DNA of 64,000 bases from Taxillus chinensis (taxonomy: Eukaryota; Streptophyta; Magnoliopsida; Santalales; Loranthaceae). How positions within the stretch are numbered: the first letter of the stretch is position 1; every line of letters starts with the position of its first letter. Positions 1 to 12,345 of the stretch are shown here, piece by piece. Location of the stretch: assembly GCA_023512835.1 (NCBI GenBank), contig CM042090.1:20372356-20436355 (forward strand). Direction: 5' to 3'. Made by a program: the position numbers and the translations under genes. The notes beneath the pieces are model-generated. The model ran no database searches. It was given only the letters and a program-made list of their open reading frames with translations, and had not been told where the DNA came from.

Positions 1-290
1 CTGTTTGGTGCATTTATTTTCAAAATAAAGTGTTACTTTTTTTGAAATTATAATTTGAATAATTAGCTATTTTGAAAACAAGGATATGATTAATTCGATG
101 TTTTTTATTTTTGTTTTTTAAAATGTGAAAATTATTTTGAAGTACAGAAAATAAGTGATTTTTTTTTATTTTTTTGGACTTAAAAAATAAAAATAAAAAT
201 TTATTGTAATAACTAGAATATTTAAAAAACGGAAGGCGTCCGAAATATGTTAATTTAATTGAGTTAAAACGCCAAAACGCCGAAAACGGG
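1..290. other. AT-rich flank with a transposon-end-like start
   Basis: No gene is seen here. The window opens at position 2 with TGTTTGGTGCATTTATTTTC, which resembles the end of the MULE-like element at 46005. It may be one end of a similar element that is cut by the window edge. The rest is AT-rich spacer. Confidence 0.25.
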
Positions 291-420
291 TGGGCTGTGT
301 TCAAGTGCTAAAAGATAAAAAAGGAGTTATACTATAAATTCGTGTACTAGTCCATAAAAAGAGGTCAGCCTGGTGACCTGCGCCGGCTTATAAAAATAAA
401 ATTCTACTGGTCTATAAAAG
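291..420 (+). promoter_or_regulatory. Putative TOM7 core promoter
   Basis: A TATA-like TATAAAAGG lies at about 412-420, roughly 90 bases before the TOM7 start codon, which leaves room for a short leader. A second A/T-rich TATA-like run lies at about 389-400. A TGGGCT hexamer at 291-296 fits the plant 'site II' element (TGGGCC/T) that is common upstream of genes for mitochondrial and ribosomal proteins. Seen: the motifs and their spacing. Inferred: function. No transcript start is known. Confidence 0.45.
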
Positions 421-509
421 GCCTGAGCTCCAGAGCATTTCTAGGCGGTGTCAGCGACGGGTAGTATCTGCTAGGGTTTTGTGGGAAGATCCAGAAAGGA
501 GGGGGAGAG

Positions 510-734
510 ATGGCGTCTAGGGCTATGGTGACGAGCAAAGGCAAGGCAGGAAGGGGCGGCGGAAAACCGGAGGAACAATCACAAACGGCGGTGAAGCGGA
601 TCAAGGAATGGACGACATGGGGGATGAAGAAGGCCAAGGTCATCACTCACTACGGCTTCATCCCTCTCATCATCATCATCGGCATGAATTCTGAGCCAAA
701 ACCTCACCTTTATCAGCTTCTCAGCCCGGTCTGA
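510..734 (+). CDS. TOM7: Mitochondrial import receptor subunit TOM7
   Basis: Small subunit of the TOM complex in the mitochondrial outer membrane. TOM7 helps assemble and stabilise the translocase through which nuclear-encoded precursors enter. The 74-residue single-exon frame has a Gly/Lys-rich hydrophilic N terminus (about residues 1-30), then the family core: the [20 protein letters not shown] stretch, a hydrophobic membrane segment (about 48-60) and the C-terminal [17 protein letters not shown] tail, which is nearly invariant in plant TOM7. Length matches the plant family (about 75). The start is the first ATG, after a purine-rich GGGGGAGAG leader, and the stop is TGA at 732-734. The gene converges on the USP kinase gene to its right. 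A long (CT)n tract follows the stop. The identification is firm. Confidence 0.95.
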   Translation: MASRAMVTSKGKAGRGGGKPEEQSQTAVKRIKEWTTWGMKKAKVITHYGFIPLIIIIGMNSEPKPHLYQLLSPV

Positions 735-763
735 GTCGGTCGTCCCAACCCACTTCTCATCTC

Positions 764-824
<61 letters not shown>

Positions 825-2405
825 ACAGTTATGCATCCGTGGAATCTACTCCTATGCCATTCGATATCAGAAGAGTTTTTTTTTTTCGAATAATGGTTTT
901 GGAGTGATGGGGTTAAGTTATTATGCGTCTGTCGAATGTACTCTTTTGTTGTTCGTTATCATCAGTTGTTTTTTTTAAAATGTTTTTAGGAGTGATGGGG
1001 TTAAGTTTGTTTGTGTGATTCTAATCTGGGAAGGTCCGATTTCAGCATTATCCTTTAATTAGTTTTATCTTTTTTATTTATGCTATCATCTACCAAATAG
1101 AAGAAATTCCAAAGTACCACATTATTGGGATTAAGACTGTTTGATTTTATTTGGTTTGGTTATTATGCCCTTTCTCCTGGATGAGTAGCGTGAATGATGG
1201 TTGTTTGCATGCCGTTTAGATTAATGCTGCATAAGATCAAGGATTTTACAGTCCCCTCAACGTTTTTATATTCTACCTTTGTCTTTAATAAAATAATCTA
1301 GCACTCCCTAATGCTCTGTTTTCCCCTTGATATTGTTGCATTGTTGTATACGATTTGCGGCAAATGCATTTTTTTAAAAAAAAGTACTGTTTTTTTCTCT
1401 ACGGGATCTCTAAAACATAGAATGTGGGCTTGCGACATGTCTAACTGAGCTAGACCTCTTTTGCTTCATATTATGTCTTGTTCTGTTGGTGAGTTTTTAG
1501 TTGGTAATTTTGATTTGATACACAGACACCAGGCTCACTCGAATTTATTTAGCTTTCAAAGTGTAATGTCTTCAACCGCACGTTTGGATTGAAGGGAAAG
1601 GAAGAGGGCACATGTTGAAGCCTTGAAGCCTCTCTCCCATTTTGTTTAATAGGAAGGAAAATCTGAAAGAGAGGAATGACTTGCAAAAGTTCCTTTCCCA
1701 CCCGCCTGCCTGCCTTTGTCATACTCATGCATGAATGAGATTGAGAGTGTTGATTCCTTTCATCCCTATAATCCAAAAAAGGGAAAGGAACTTTAATTAT
1801 ATGTTCTCTCTCTCTCTCTCCACCCCCCCCCCCCCCCCCCCCTCAATCCTAACAAGCTTCAAGGTCTATGACTCTGTCAACTAGTGTGTGCTTTCCATGA
1901 GAAATGGTAGTGCTCTATATTTTCACAAGTAAACTCCTTTTGGGAATGATCAGCGGGGCATATTCATTCACTCTGCATGCATGGGGGAAGAGGATGCTGG
2001 CTCTTTTACGTATTAATTTTGTGTTCTTCCGGCTGAATTTAACTGAGAGTTAACCCGTCAAATGTGACAACCTTACAAGTGGTGGGTGTGGCAATCCCAG
2101 CCGTGATTGCATTACTGCTGTGAATAATAGTAGGATGGACTTTCAGCATAGGAGAGGCCTTTCGCCATTTGAATCATAGTAACTAATCTAATCTATCATT
2201 GTCTGTCGGTAACTGATGAAGTACTGCTGCTGCAGTGGCTCTTTGAAGTTGAGCTGTTATACCCTGAGTTCACCAGCGCAGGGTCGCTTATCACCTCCTG
2301 CACATTCCACAGCTTAATTTTTGTCAGTTATTCCATTACTCCCTTGTTTGATGCACCAAGCACCAATGCAAAATTGAATTATATTCTGAAGCTTATTACT
2401 TGGAT
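735..2405. other. Intergenic region between convergent genes
   Basis: 3' flanks of TOM7 and of the USP kinase. It holds a (CT)n tract at about 768-822, which probably lies in the TOM7 3' UTR, and a (CT)n-(C)n tract at about 1805-1842. No supported coding sequence was seen. Confidence 0.6.
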
Positions 2406-5400
2406 TCATAAACTCGCCTGAGACATGGAGGCTTTGCAGTGAGCTGGGCTGTGTGAGGGGGAAAGGCCTTTGCCTGTGATCATGGTTGCTTCTCCGAGCA
2501 CCCGCAATCTATATAGTTCTGGTAACACTACCTTCCCAAGGTCAGGCCTGTCCTTCCGCCTCAGCTCTGCACATTGCAGTGCCAGCTTCGCAAAGCCAGT
2601 TGCTTCCTCAACTGGCCAGTCACTAACTTCTGGGTCTAGCATCTCTGCAAACGTCCCCATCTCAATTGCTTTCTCAACGTGGTGGGTCAAACCCATGGCT
2701 GGCTTTGCAGTTATGAGCTGCAGGAGCAAGATCCCCAGCGAATAAATGTCAGACTTTATGCCTAACATTCCTGTTTGCTGGTACTCTGGGTCGATGTAGC
2801 AAAATGTTCCCGCTGCAGTTGTCATGCGATACTGTGTGATGTCACCTGCAACTGAAGACGGGACCAACCTGGCCAGCCCAACATCGCCAATCTTGCTCAC
2901 AAAGTTGTGGTCCAATAAAATATTTGCTGGCTTTAAGTCCCGATGCACTAGTGGCTCTGGCTTTGTTTGGTGAAGGAACAGCAAGCCAGTGCCGATCTCA
3001 GCAGCAATTCGGAACCGCTGCTGCCAGGAGAGAGCAGGCGTGTTGCCTCGCCTGAAGAGCCGGTCGTCTAAGCTTCCATTTGCCATGTATTCGTAGACAA
3101 GGCATCCGTACTCTGGACATGCTCCAAGGAGAAGTACCATGTTAGGATGCCGTATACAACTCAGCACTTCCACCTGCATTCAGGTTTAGCATAAAAAAGG
3201 AGGGATGATTAATATTCTGGAAAATTTAGTCTTATGCCTACCAAAGTTTTGTAAGACAAAGTTGGAGCATTGCATATCTAACATGTAAAAATTCCAAGAT
3301 CTGCAGAAAATGGTGAAGTAGTATTTTTCATTATTCACCTCTTGCTGGAACTGTGACCTTCCTTGCGCTGCATCTGATCGCAAAACCTTTACTGCAACAG
3401 GCGTGTGATCTAAGTGACACATGTAGACAGGGCCATAACCACCTTCTCCAATTTTGAGGGATTCAGAAAAGAACTCGGTCGCCTTCTCAATCTCATTAAA
3501 TGAGTATTTCCTATATCGGATGTTGCGTTGGTTCAGGGCTTCCAACACCATCTTCATATCCTCAGCATCCTTGTGCGCTTTCATTTCCATGCTCATTAGC
3601 TTTCTTGCTTCCAGCTCTGCAACCCTTTGATGGGCTGCAGCTTTTTCCATGGCTGCCTGACACTTGGCTTTCTCTGTCTCTGCAAGCGCTGTTGCCATTT
3701 CATCTGCTTCTTCCAGCTTTCTTTCTTCTTCGGTTCTCCACTGTTGAAGCTCCATTGCCTGATTTTACGTGTCACATGGATTAAAATTTGTTACAAATGA
3801 ATCAGTCCTGCTGAGGAGTCATCAATTAACTCGTGTGACTAGTATGAACCTTCTGTTTTGCAGTGAGGGCTTCTTTGCAAGCTGTACTGTACATCTCCAT
3901 TGTTTGCTTCAGCTCTAGCTTTAGTCTCCTCATCTCAGCTTCCATTTCATCCTGTGAACACAAACAATTTATTGACCATCTTAGATCAGCGTAAGATGGA
4001 GTGGATTTCTTGATGTTTATGGTTAGAACCCAGGATCCACCGGAGTACTGCTTCTACATCTCTTGGCCTATTGGTTGTACATATGCATTCTTCTTTTATT
4101 TTTTGGTAGAATCTTTGCGTAAGCCCAAATATTTATACATCTAATCATATGCATTACCATGAAATATTTATGAAAAAAGATTAAATTAGGTGCATACCAC
4201 ACTGCGGGATGAACATGATGTTCTTGCGCTATCATCCTGTGAAATAAATGAGAGATCATGCTGGTAGTTGAGATCAATCATATTTGGCCCAAGGCGGGCT
4301 GACCCAGAGCTTTGATCGCTGCTAGTGGAAATTCTATGTAGTCCTGAATCCATATAATCGTAGTATCGAGGGGACATATACTCTGTACTTGGCCTGCCAG
4401 AGCTTACGAAAGATATGTCTGTATAAGACATGTCTGTATCAGATTCTGTAAGCTCTGTACCAGATCTTCTGTTTAAAACTTTGCATGCATATGGAGACCT
4501 GTATCGAATAAGGGGGACAGAGTCAGCCTTGTCACCCATAGCGATGATGCAAATTAGGTGCGGATGCGAAAATATTGCAGGCCAAATCAAAGCATTGCCC
4601 CCATGTGTTTAATTCTCTTTCTGTCTTGAAAGACTTAAAAATAATGCATGTGTTTGGTATGTGCAATAAAGCAGAGCAAGGGACGGACAGTGAATTATTC
4701 CCAGAAGTTTCAAGGATATTTCTGACACCAGGTTAAGTGCAGTGGTGTTGTGAAAGGCAGGTGTAATTGTGACTTACCTGACAGATTCCTTGTCATCCGG
4801 TAAGATGTGAGGCTTGCACGGCGTTCGTCCGGCTACTGTTACAAGGTTTAAGCTTTTTTTAAGAAAGCGACCAGCCATCATAATGTATTAAGAACACAAA
4901 TGAGAAATACCCACTTCTTAGACTAACAGTACGTTTAGCTTCGATGTTACTGTTACTTATGTTTCTTTCTTTCTCTATTTGGTCATGAAGTGGGGAAGTG
5001 TGGGGGGCTCCTCGAGAAGCATTCCGAACAGAAGACAACTTCCCTTTGGAGATGACATACACGGTGCAAAAATCAGGTGCATATCTGGATACACTACTCG
5101 GAATGTCTGACGTCCTGAATTTTCTGCCATGGGGAAACTAATGATGTCAACCACCAAAAAGCAAGCTACACGACGACACCCCTTCCGTGTGTGTGTGTGT
5201 ATGCATACGCATGCACAATATCAATTTATGATTTGCATATTATGGATTTATGAAGTTATTATACCTACATGCAGAATCTATTCAAGTATTCATGAGCACA
5301 GTTGCAATTTGAATGAAGTTGTTCCTATATTCTGTCCACAGCAGCCGAAACGTGTTCTCATATAATTTTGGAAGGTATGTCCAAACAAAGTGAAATGGAT

Positions 5401-5943
5401 AGTAATTAATAACCTTATAAATCCATTTCGAGATGAAGCGCCAAGAACCAGATTTTCGATTGCAGCATAGGAAACGTATTCCGTTAATGCTTTCACTATA
5501 TCCGTGTCTTCTAGTATCACATCAAAACAGTGTATCTGTAAACATAAGGACAATTCAAGAATATACGGTAACCAAACATTTGTATATTTATATGTATATG
5601 TATAAAAGCCGCTAGGTGCAGAAAAAATATGCTGAGGACGCACGTCTTTACGAGTACAGAAGCAGCGGAATGTGAGGAAAAATTCCCTGAGTTGCTTATC
5701 AATGTGTTTTGATGTAACAACGTTATTGATCTCAGAAAATGGAGATTGTTTTCCAGCTGTATTCACAGTAAACTGATGTTAGCATGCATCTTTGCATAAC
5801 ATCACATTGCATTGGCCATTGCAAAAATTATTTGTAAACTGACACGGGAGGAGAACACCCCTAGCATGCGCGTACACGTTAAAATTCATGGTTTTTTTGT
5901 TAGGAGATACTCCCCCGTCGTATAATACATATACATATACATA

Positions 5944-6014
<71 letters not shown>

Positions 6015-6202
6015 GTACTATGTATACCAGGATGCGATGGTGTTCTGTGGAGAACATGGATTAGAAGAACAGTGCGGCCTTTAACGAGGAGATGGTCAAT
6101 AGCCCATTTGAGAGCATATCGGCTGTATTTATCCTTGTCTATTGCAACAGCAACCAACCCATTGGCCCCCTTCTTTTCAGCGCTGTTCTTTGAATTCCAC
6201 AT
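2406..6202 (-). CDS. USP-domain/coiled-coil receptor-like cytoplasmic kinase without U-box
   Basis: Reconstructed as nine exons: 6202-6028, 5756-5644, 5535-5414, 5123-4915, 4835-4778, 4498-4198, 3951-3850, 3758-3339 and 3173-2406, giving about 755 residues. All phases fit; only the donor at 4915 is uncertain. The order is an N-terminal universal-stress-protein fold (about 12-160, with VAVAIDKDKYSRYALKWA and VILEDTD), a Ser-rich linker with an ISFVSSGRPS block, a charged coiled coil (about 326-440), then a Ser/Thr kinase. Kinase motifs are GEGGYGPV near 464, VAVK Lys near 484, HRDLKPAN near 577 and DVG in place of DFG near 597. The C terminus ends shortly after the kinase, so the E2-recruiting U-box found in PUB-type relatives (PUB33/51/52 and similar) is absent. 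This matches the RLCK-IX subgroup that lacks a U-box. Probable cytosolic signalling kinase; substrate unknown. Confidence 0.9.
5950..6010. repeat. (AT)n(AG)n compound microsatellite in kinase intron 1
   Basis: A pure AT tract is followed by a pure AG tract. On the coding strand it begins about 17 bases downstream of the exon 1 donor (GTATAC at 6027-6022), so length changes fall next to a splice site. Confidence 0.9.
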
Positions 6203-8151
6203 TAACTTCCCTGTTTGCTCTCTTAATTAATTAATATGTTTTATTTTGTTGTACGCAGTTAGCTACAATGCTGATTGCTGCAGATAAGATTGATGGATCA
6301 ATCCGACCCTGAATTAATGAACCACGTACCCAGCCCAACAAGTAAGAATCCCGTGAAAAACCAGGGAACCAGAGCGCTTCAGACTGATCGAGGCCGACCT
6401 CTCTACTTTTAGTTTGGAGGTATCAACCGATTCCAAAGAAGCTTTTCTATTTTGTTCTTCCTTCTTCTTAATAATCAGCTGCAACATATCTTAAAGTCAA
6501 TCGCTCCATGCATGTGTGCAAATTAATATAACCAGAATGTCCATTTACTCAATGGTCATATTATTATTATCATTATTATTCTGAATTGTCACTTTCGTTC
6601 TCTTGTCAAAAATGCAAACCCGCTGGTTGCTCCAGCCCCCACAAACTCGTTCTAAATATAGAATTTAGATGGTGGAAAAGACGTATCTTTCCAGAACCTC
6701 TCTCATGCAAGTATAGGGAAATGCTCCGTTTTTAACGGGCTGTCAGTCAGACTAGAATGAATGAAAAAAATATCAGGAAAATAAGGACAAAAGAATGAGT
6801 GGTTGGTTGGTAAGGTTGGTTCACTTTGTTCCGTGTTTCCGATCCATAACACAACCACTACTAGAGATCAACCAGCTTGCTAGCTAGCTAAAAAACAACA
6901 ACATCAATAAAACTTGGAACAAATTATGCTGCTCCCAAAATTGTGTAGACCTACAGACCAAATTGTAGCTAGATTGTAGAAGAAGAAATCAGGAACATGA
7001 ACTCAAAATTTTAGATCCATCCAACAGTGAACAAATTCCCGGCAAACGAAAATGTGTTGCAGGCTAGAATGTTGCTGTAAGCTCTCTCACGTTTCTACTC
7101 TCTCCTGCTCACGGCTAATTAATGTTATTTTTCTCTTACTATGTGCAGAAAATGGAAGGATTATTTAACCCTGCTACTTTTCCAAAATGGTCCGGGTCAT
7201 CCTCCAGTTAGGAGGAAATTAAATCCAACCCAACATCGTCTCATTTTAACTGTTTTATTTATTCATTTATTTATTTTTATACTGTCTTAACGAAGAATAT
7301 GACACATTTTCTCTGGAGATCGGGATTTTGAGTGTGTTTTTAAAAAAGAATTTCATTGAATTAATGAAATAGTTCCCTAGAGATGTATATATATGACGTA
7401 CTATAGATTGTTTACTTCTTCAAAAATCAAATGAATATTATATATGAGTGCAGAACTATATATTATTTATTTTCATTTGTCTGCATGTAAGCTGGCAACA
7501 AATTAACACGCGGAAGACGATTGTTTAATTATGATAAATGATCATCTTATTAAATTAAATATAAATCATTGCATAGAATTAGTGACGGCTGGGTGTGGAG
7601 AAGGTACTAGGGGGATTAACAGGATGCCTTGAGTTTGATCTAATTAACTAGCTTATTAATTATAACGTAATGTGATCAAGTATATTCTCATTCAAACCCA
7701 AGCATGAAGAATGATTTTAAGGAAATAGATAACAAGAAACAATTCTGTCTCAAATCTCAATGTGTTTAATTTCTTATAACCTCTTATCGTGGGAATCTAT
7801 GAATGCCCCACTACTACATTCATGGGTCTCAGTCCAAAAATTTTACATATAATATAAAAAGAAAAGTCCATATGTACTTTCTCTTCTTTTCTTTTCTTTT
7901 CCCCAACAACCAGACCGATCCTAAAACAGATTTGTTTTTACTTTTAGGCGCACACCACATGTAGGGGCAGAGACAGCTGCATAGGTGAATGTGATGTGTC
8001 TTGTGTGTGTCAGACTGTTTAAATTTGTTTTAAATAATTAATTAATTAATTAATTAATATTTATATTAACTGTAAATATAAAAATAAACATAAATATGGA
8101 TATAAATATTAGATATAAAATCAGCAGCATCACTATATAGCTAATTAAATA
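6203..8151. other. Intergenic region, kinase 5' flank and PRK 3' flank
   Basis: Both neighbouring genes are on the minus strand, so this stretch holds the promoter and leader of the USP kinase and the 3' flank of the receptor kinase. It is AT-rich with TTAATTAATTAA runs near 8040. No gene, RNA or clear transposon was recognised. Confidence 0.5.
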
Positions 8152-10737
8152 TTAACGGGCATGATGGAATTCTCCATCATTGTCATTTTGCGCGTTGATG
8201 AGTTCAAATGATCGCAGTGAAGTTATGTGAGCAGTTTCCCTTTTCTGAGATGTCATCAGTTGTTCAACCTTCTCCACAACCTCCCTCAAGTCACACCTCT
8301 TGTCCACGTCTTCCTCGCAACAAGCAAGTCCAATCCTCAGCAGCTTGCATATATCCCCCTCAGCAGCTGCAATCTTCTTCCTCCCCCCCATATCCTTGTC
8401 AAACACCTCCGCCGCCGAATACTCAAAGTGCCTTGCAATGGAGTCGACCCAGGTCATCAAATCGGCATCGGTGCCGCTGGCCTGAGGGAGGTAGCTGGTG
8501 GGAAACTTGCCGGTTAACACCTCCAGGATGAGGACCCCCAGGGAAAACACATCCGTCTTCTTATGGGTGCGGCCAAGTTGAGCGCACTCGGGGGACTTGT
8601 AAGCCACCATGAGCGTGGTGCGGGCGGGATGCGGATCGATGAGAGGCGCGAGTGCGTAGTCCATGAGTAGAGGGGTGAAGGACTGGTTGAGGAGCACGTT
8701 GGAAGACTTGAGGTGACCGTGGGGAAGGTTAAGGTCGGGGAGCTCAGCGTGGAGGTACGCCATCCCCTCCGCCACGCCTCTGATGATGTTGAGGCGCGTC
8801 GGCCAATCCAGCCCCGGTCGGTCTTGTGAGTGTTTCCCATGAAGGTGGCTCGCCAGGCTGCCGTTGTCAACAAAGTCGAACACCACCAGCTTCTCTTCTT
8901 TCTGGTAGTAGTAAGCCAGGAGAGGCAGCAAGTTTTGGTGGCGCAGCCTCCCCAGCCTTGCCATGTGTTCTTTGAATTCCTCCCTCCCTGCATTGCTCAG
9001 CGCCTTGTACCTCTTCACCACTACGGCTCGGCCCCCAAACACCGCAGCCTTGTAGGAAGCCCCAAAGTTGCCGCTCCCCAGGACCTCTGCCGAGGCCCTC
9101 ATCAAGTCGTGCATATCAAAACTCTCCCTATGCCCCCCAATGAATGTCAGCAGCTGCTTCCTATTTCCTGCCCTGCAGGGAATAGGAGGAGATGCCATAT
9201 CGGATTCGCTGTCAAATGATGAGATGCTGTCCAAATTTGAATTGCATGATCGTACACTGCGATAATAGCATAGGACCATAATCAGAGCCAGTACTACCAA
9301 TGCCAGCGCTATTGATAACATGATGATGGCAATCTTGGAACCAGCTGAGGACTTCTGCGCAACAGGACCTGTGATCGATAATGTCTGACGGCCATCATCT
9401 ACATACATACATATATGGTTTTGTTAAAAATGAGACTATTGAGATATTTTAATTAAATTTGCATTCAACAATCAACATACATATTACACACACCCATTTA
9501 ACTTTTACGTCTGTCTGCTTGATTGGAAAGTGGAATTTACATACAATGTCCAGTTTGAAATCTGCTACATATACATAATCTAGACCTTAAATGCAAACCA
9601 CATTAAAAGATGGCACGCCGTATTTTATTTATTTTAGCAAAATCATATACATAATTAATTAATGTGTGTTGTATGTATGAAAATATAACAACAAGATACT
9701 GTGGTGCATTTTACCGGGAGGCAAGGGGGCAGGGCTCGGGGCGGGACTGATGAGAGCAGAAGAACATGGCATCAGGGGCTGGTCACATAAGTCTTCATTG
9801 CCTGCATGGTGCATATATATATGTATATATATATATATATATGCATTGCATTCATAAAATTATATGTATAATTAAACAAGCAATAACACTTCTCAAATAT
9901 ATATATATATACTTTCTCAAAAAAAAAAAAAAAAAAAAAGTTACCGGAGAAGGAGGTGGGAGGCATATGGCTGAGAGACTCGGGGATTGGGCCCTCTAAA
10001 AGGTTGTCGGACAAGGTGACGAGTGACAAGCGCTTCTGCTGAAAATTTGGTATGGTACCCTGAAAGAAGTTGCGGGCGAGGTTGAGGTGGCGAAGCCGTG
10101 GCAAAGAGGAGGCGAGGGACGAAGGGATTGAGCCGGTGAATTGGTTGTCCTGGAGGAAGAGGGTGTCGAGGGAGGGTAGGCCAGCGAAGGCGTCGGCGGG
10201 TATGTCGCCGGAGAAGGCATTGTTGGAGAGGTAAAGGGACTTCAAGGCGGTGAGGGTGTTAATGTTTGGAGGGAGGGGCCCCCGGAAGGTGTTGTTGATG
10301 AAGCTGAGGGTGCGGAGATAGGGAAAGGATGCCAGGGAGGCCACATGGATCTGTCCGGAGAGGCCCATGTTTTCAAGCCGCAGGCCCCGTACCTGGCCGC
10401 TCAGGCTGCACAGCACCCCCACCCAGTTGGCGTGGCTCCCGTTGCAGGGGCTCCCCGCCCCCGCCCCCGCCCCGCCGCCCCATCCGGAGGAGGAGTTCCA
10501 GCTGTCTAGGGCCTTTCCTCCGTCCTCCACAATCAGGAACGACTTAAAATCCAGGAGCTGCCTGCCTGCGTCTTCCCCTGCCCCTGCCCCTGCCCCGGAT
10601 GAATAATCCGGGTCGGACGCCCCCGACGACAACGCTACATATATATTAATATTGACGGCGCAGAGAGCGAGCAGCAGTGCCACCGGGGGGCTCGAGCGCA
10701 CCAGCGGATACGCCGACGCCGCCCCGTGCACGCCCAT
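8152..10737 (-). CDS. Pollen receptor-like kinase (LRR-RLK III, PRK type)
   Basis: Three exons, 10737-9945, 9792-9715 and 9398-8152, give about 705 residues with consistent phases. They encode a signal peptide (about 1-36), a Gly/Ala-rich stretch, the LRR N-terminal cap (PCNGSHANWVGVLC), about six leucine-rich repeats with the PRK-typical GLRLENMGLSGQI and LRTLSFINNTFRGPLP, then LCDQPLMPC and a Pro-rich hinge from the 78-base exon 2. A transmembrane helix follows (about 312-335), then the kinase domain. Lys in VVVKRYK is kept (about 419), but HRD is replaced by HGH (HGHLKSSN, about 517) and DFG by DYA (about 537). That is usual for PRKs and suggests weak or absent catalysis. Family members act at the pollen-tube plasma membrane with RopGEFs. 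Expression in pollen is inferred from the family only. Confidence 0.9.
9800..9940. repeat. AT microsatellites and poly(A) tract in PRK intron 1
   Basis: AT/CA-rich runs lie at about 9815-9842 and 9897-9911, with a run of about 20 A at 9919-9939. On the coding strand the poly(T) follows the exon 1 donor GTAAC directly, an unusually U-rich 5' splice-site context. Confidence 0.85.
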
Positions 10738-11643
10738 TCAATTCGTGATGGACGTGTGCAGCTAGCGCGTGCGTCGAAATTGATGACGACGACCGACCGA
10801 CCGACCGCCCGCCAACCCCGCGCGCTGTCGTCGATTCGATTTCGATTTCGATATGATTAATTAATGGAATAATAGTAAGGATATTGTATTTGTATTATTG
10901 ACAACGACCACCACCCGCGCGCTGAGGGTGAGGCATCGCCGCATCAGGCATGGATGGGACTTGAATTAGAATTGATGATGTAATTTAAAACTGCTGCTGC
11001 CGTCTGGTCTGGGAGGTCCGGCGGAGGAATAATAAGGATTGTTTTTTCCTTTTCCTTTTCCTTTTCTTTTCTTTTCTTTTCTTTTGCTTGCCAGCAAGGC
11101 AGCAACAGCTAGCGAGGTTTTTTTGTTTTTTTTTTAAAATATTTTTTAAAAAGGCAATTGGGAGAGAGCAGTGCCGTGTGTGAGGAATATACGGGCGGTC
11201 CCTCCAGGCTCTAAGTCCATTTGGATTTCATGAGAACCATTTTTTAATCATTAATAAAAAATTAGATTTTCATAATAATTACAATTGAATTTGTAAAATA
11301 TGTATTTTATCCCGTAATAAATATTATATCATATTATCTTTTGTAATAAAAATTTTTATGAAATTTTCGATAATTAATATTTTTTTCTTTTTAAAAGAAG
11401 ATATAATAAAAAGGATTTTAAATAAATAAAATAAACTGATAGTAACAATTAATTTTGATCCGAACAAAATAAATTTGGCTAGGACGGCACTAGCCATTAT
11501 ATATATAATATTATATTATCTTGTTATTAGTTTTGACTGAAATTATGTGGTTCTATATTTTATTCTTTAATTGTTGATTTTTAACTTTTTTTTGTTTTTT
11601 TTTCTAGATAAGTTTTTGTATTCAAAATTACAAAATCACATTT

Positions 11644-11693
<50 letters not shown>

Positions 11694-12345
11694 GAGAGAG
11701 AGAGAGGGGGGGGGGGGGGGCTGAATTTTGTTTTGAGTTGTTTCACGTTTAAAACAAGATTGAATCCTGAAAGTTAACTAGCTAAGAGCGTTTATATAAT
11801 TTTAAACATGATTTTGTTTTTAAAAATAAATTCAGTGTATAATAAAGTATGGTTGGTATTATATTCAAATTTTAATTTATTTGAATAAAATAATTATTTT
11901 TAAAAATATATTTAAGCTATTTTATGTTTTCGGATCCGGACAATAATGGTAAAAAAAAAAAAAAAAAAAACCACCAATGCCACCGCGTACAGGAAATACG
12001 GGTGGGGGGACATTGGACAAGACAACCCGAAAAGCAAAATTAGCAAAACCCTACCTAGTAAAAACGAAACGAAATTCAATCACTCCCCTCCAATTCCAAA
12101 CACTTACAGGGCCCCGTCTGAAACACAACAGCCACCGGCACGGCCTTGGTTTTTTGGGGGAGGGGGCCTCCTCCTGTCCTGTCCTTGGTTCCCCTAAAAT
12201 GGTCCGACGGAACTCCTCCACACGGAAACAGGCAAGTCAACATCTCTCTCCCTCTCTCTCTCTCTCTCTTCACATTGTTTTTATGTTCTTAGCTTTCCCT
12301 TTTCTCTTGACGAGAAATAACAACAAATTAATTAATTAATTAATA
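10738..12345. other. Divergent promoter region, PRK and BTL1-type carrier
   Basis: The 5' flanks of two divergently transcribed genes. It holds CTTTT-type pyrimidine runs (11046-11093), an (AT)n(AG)n(G)n tract at about 11643-11720, a poly(A) run near 11950-11970 and a (CT)n tract at 12245-12270, about 75 bases before the carrier ATG. No gene was seen. Confidence 0.5.

Noticed and set aside
10329..10606. Plus-strand frames opposite PRK exon 1
   Set aside because: Antisense shadows of the GC-rich LRR exon; Pro/Arg-rich with no family features.
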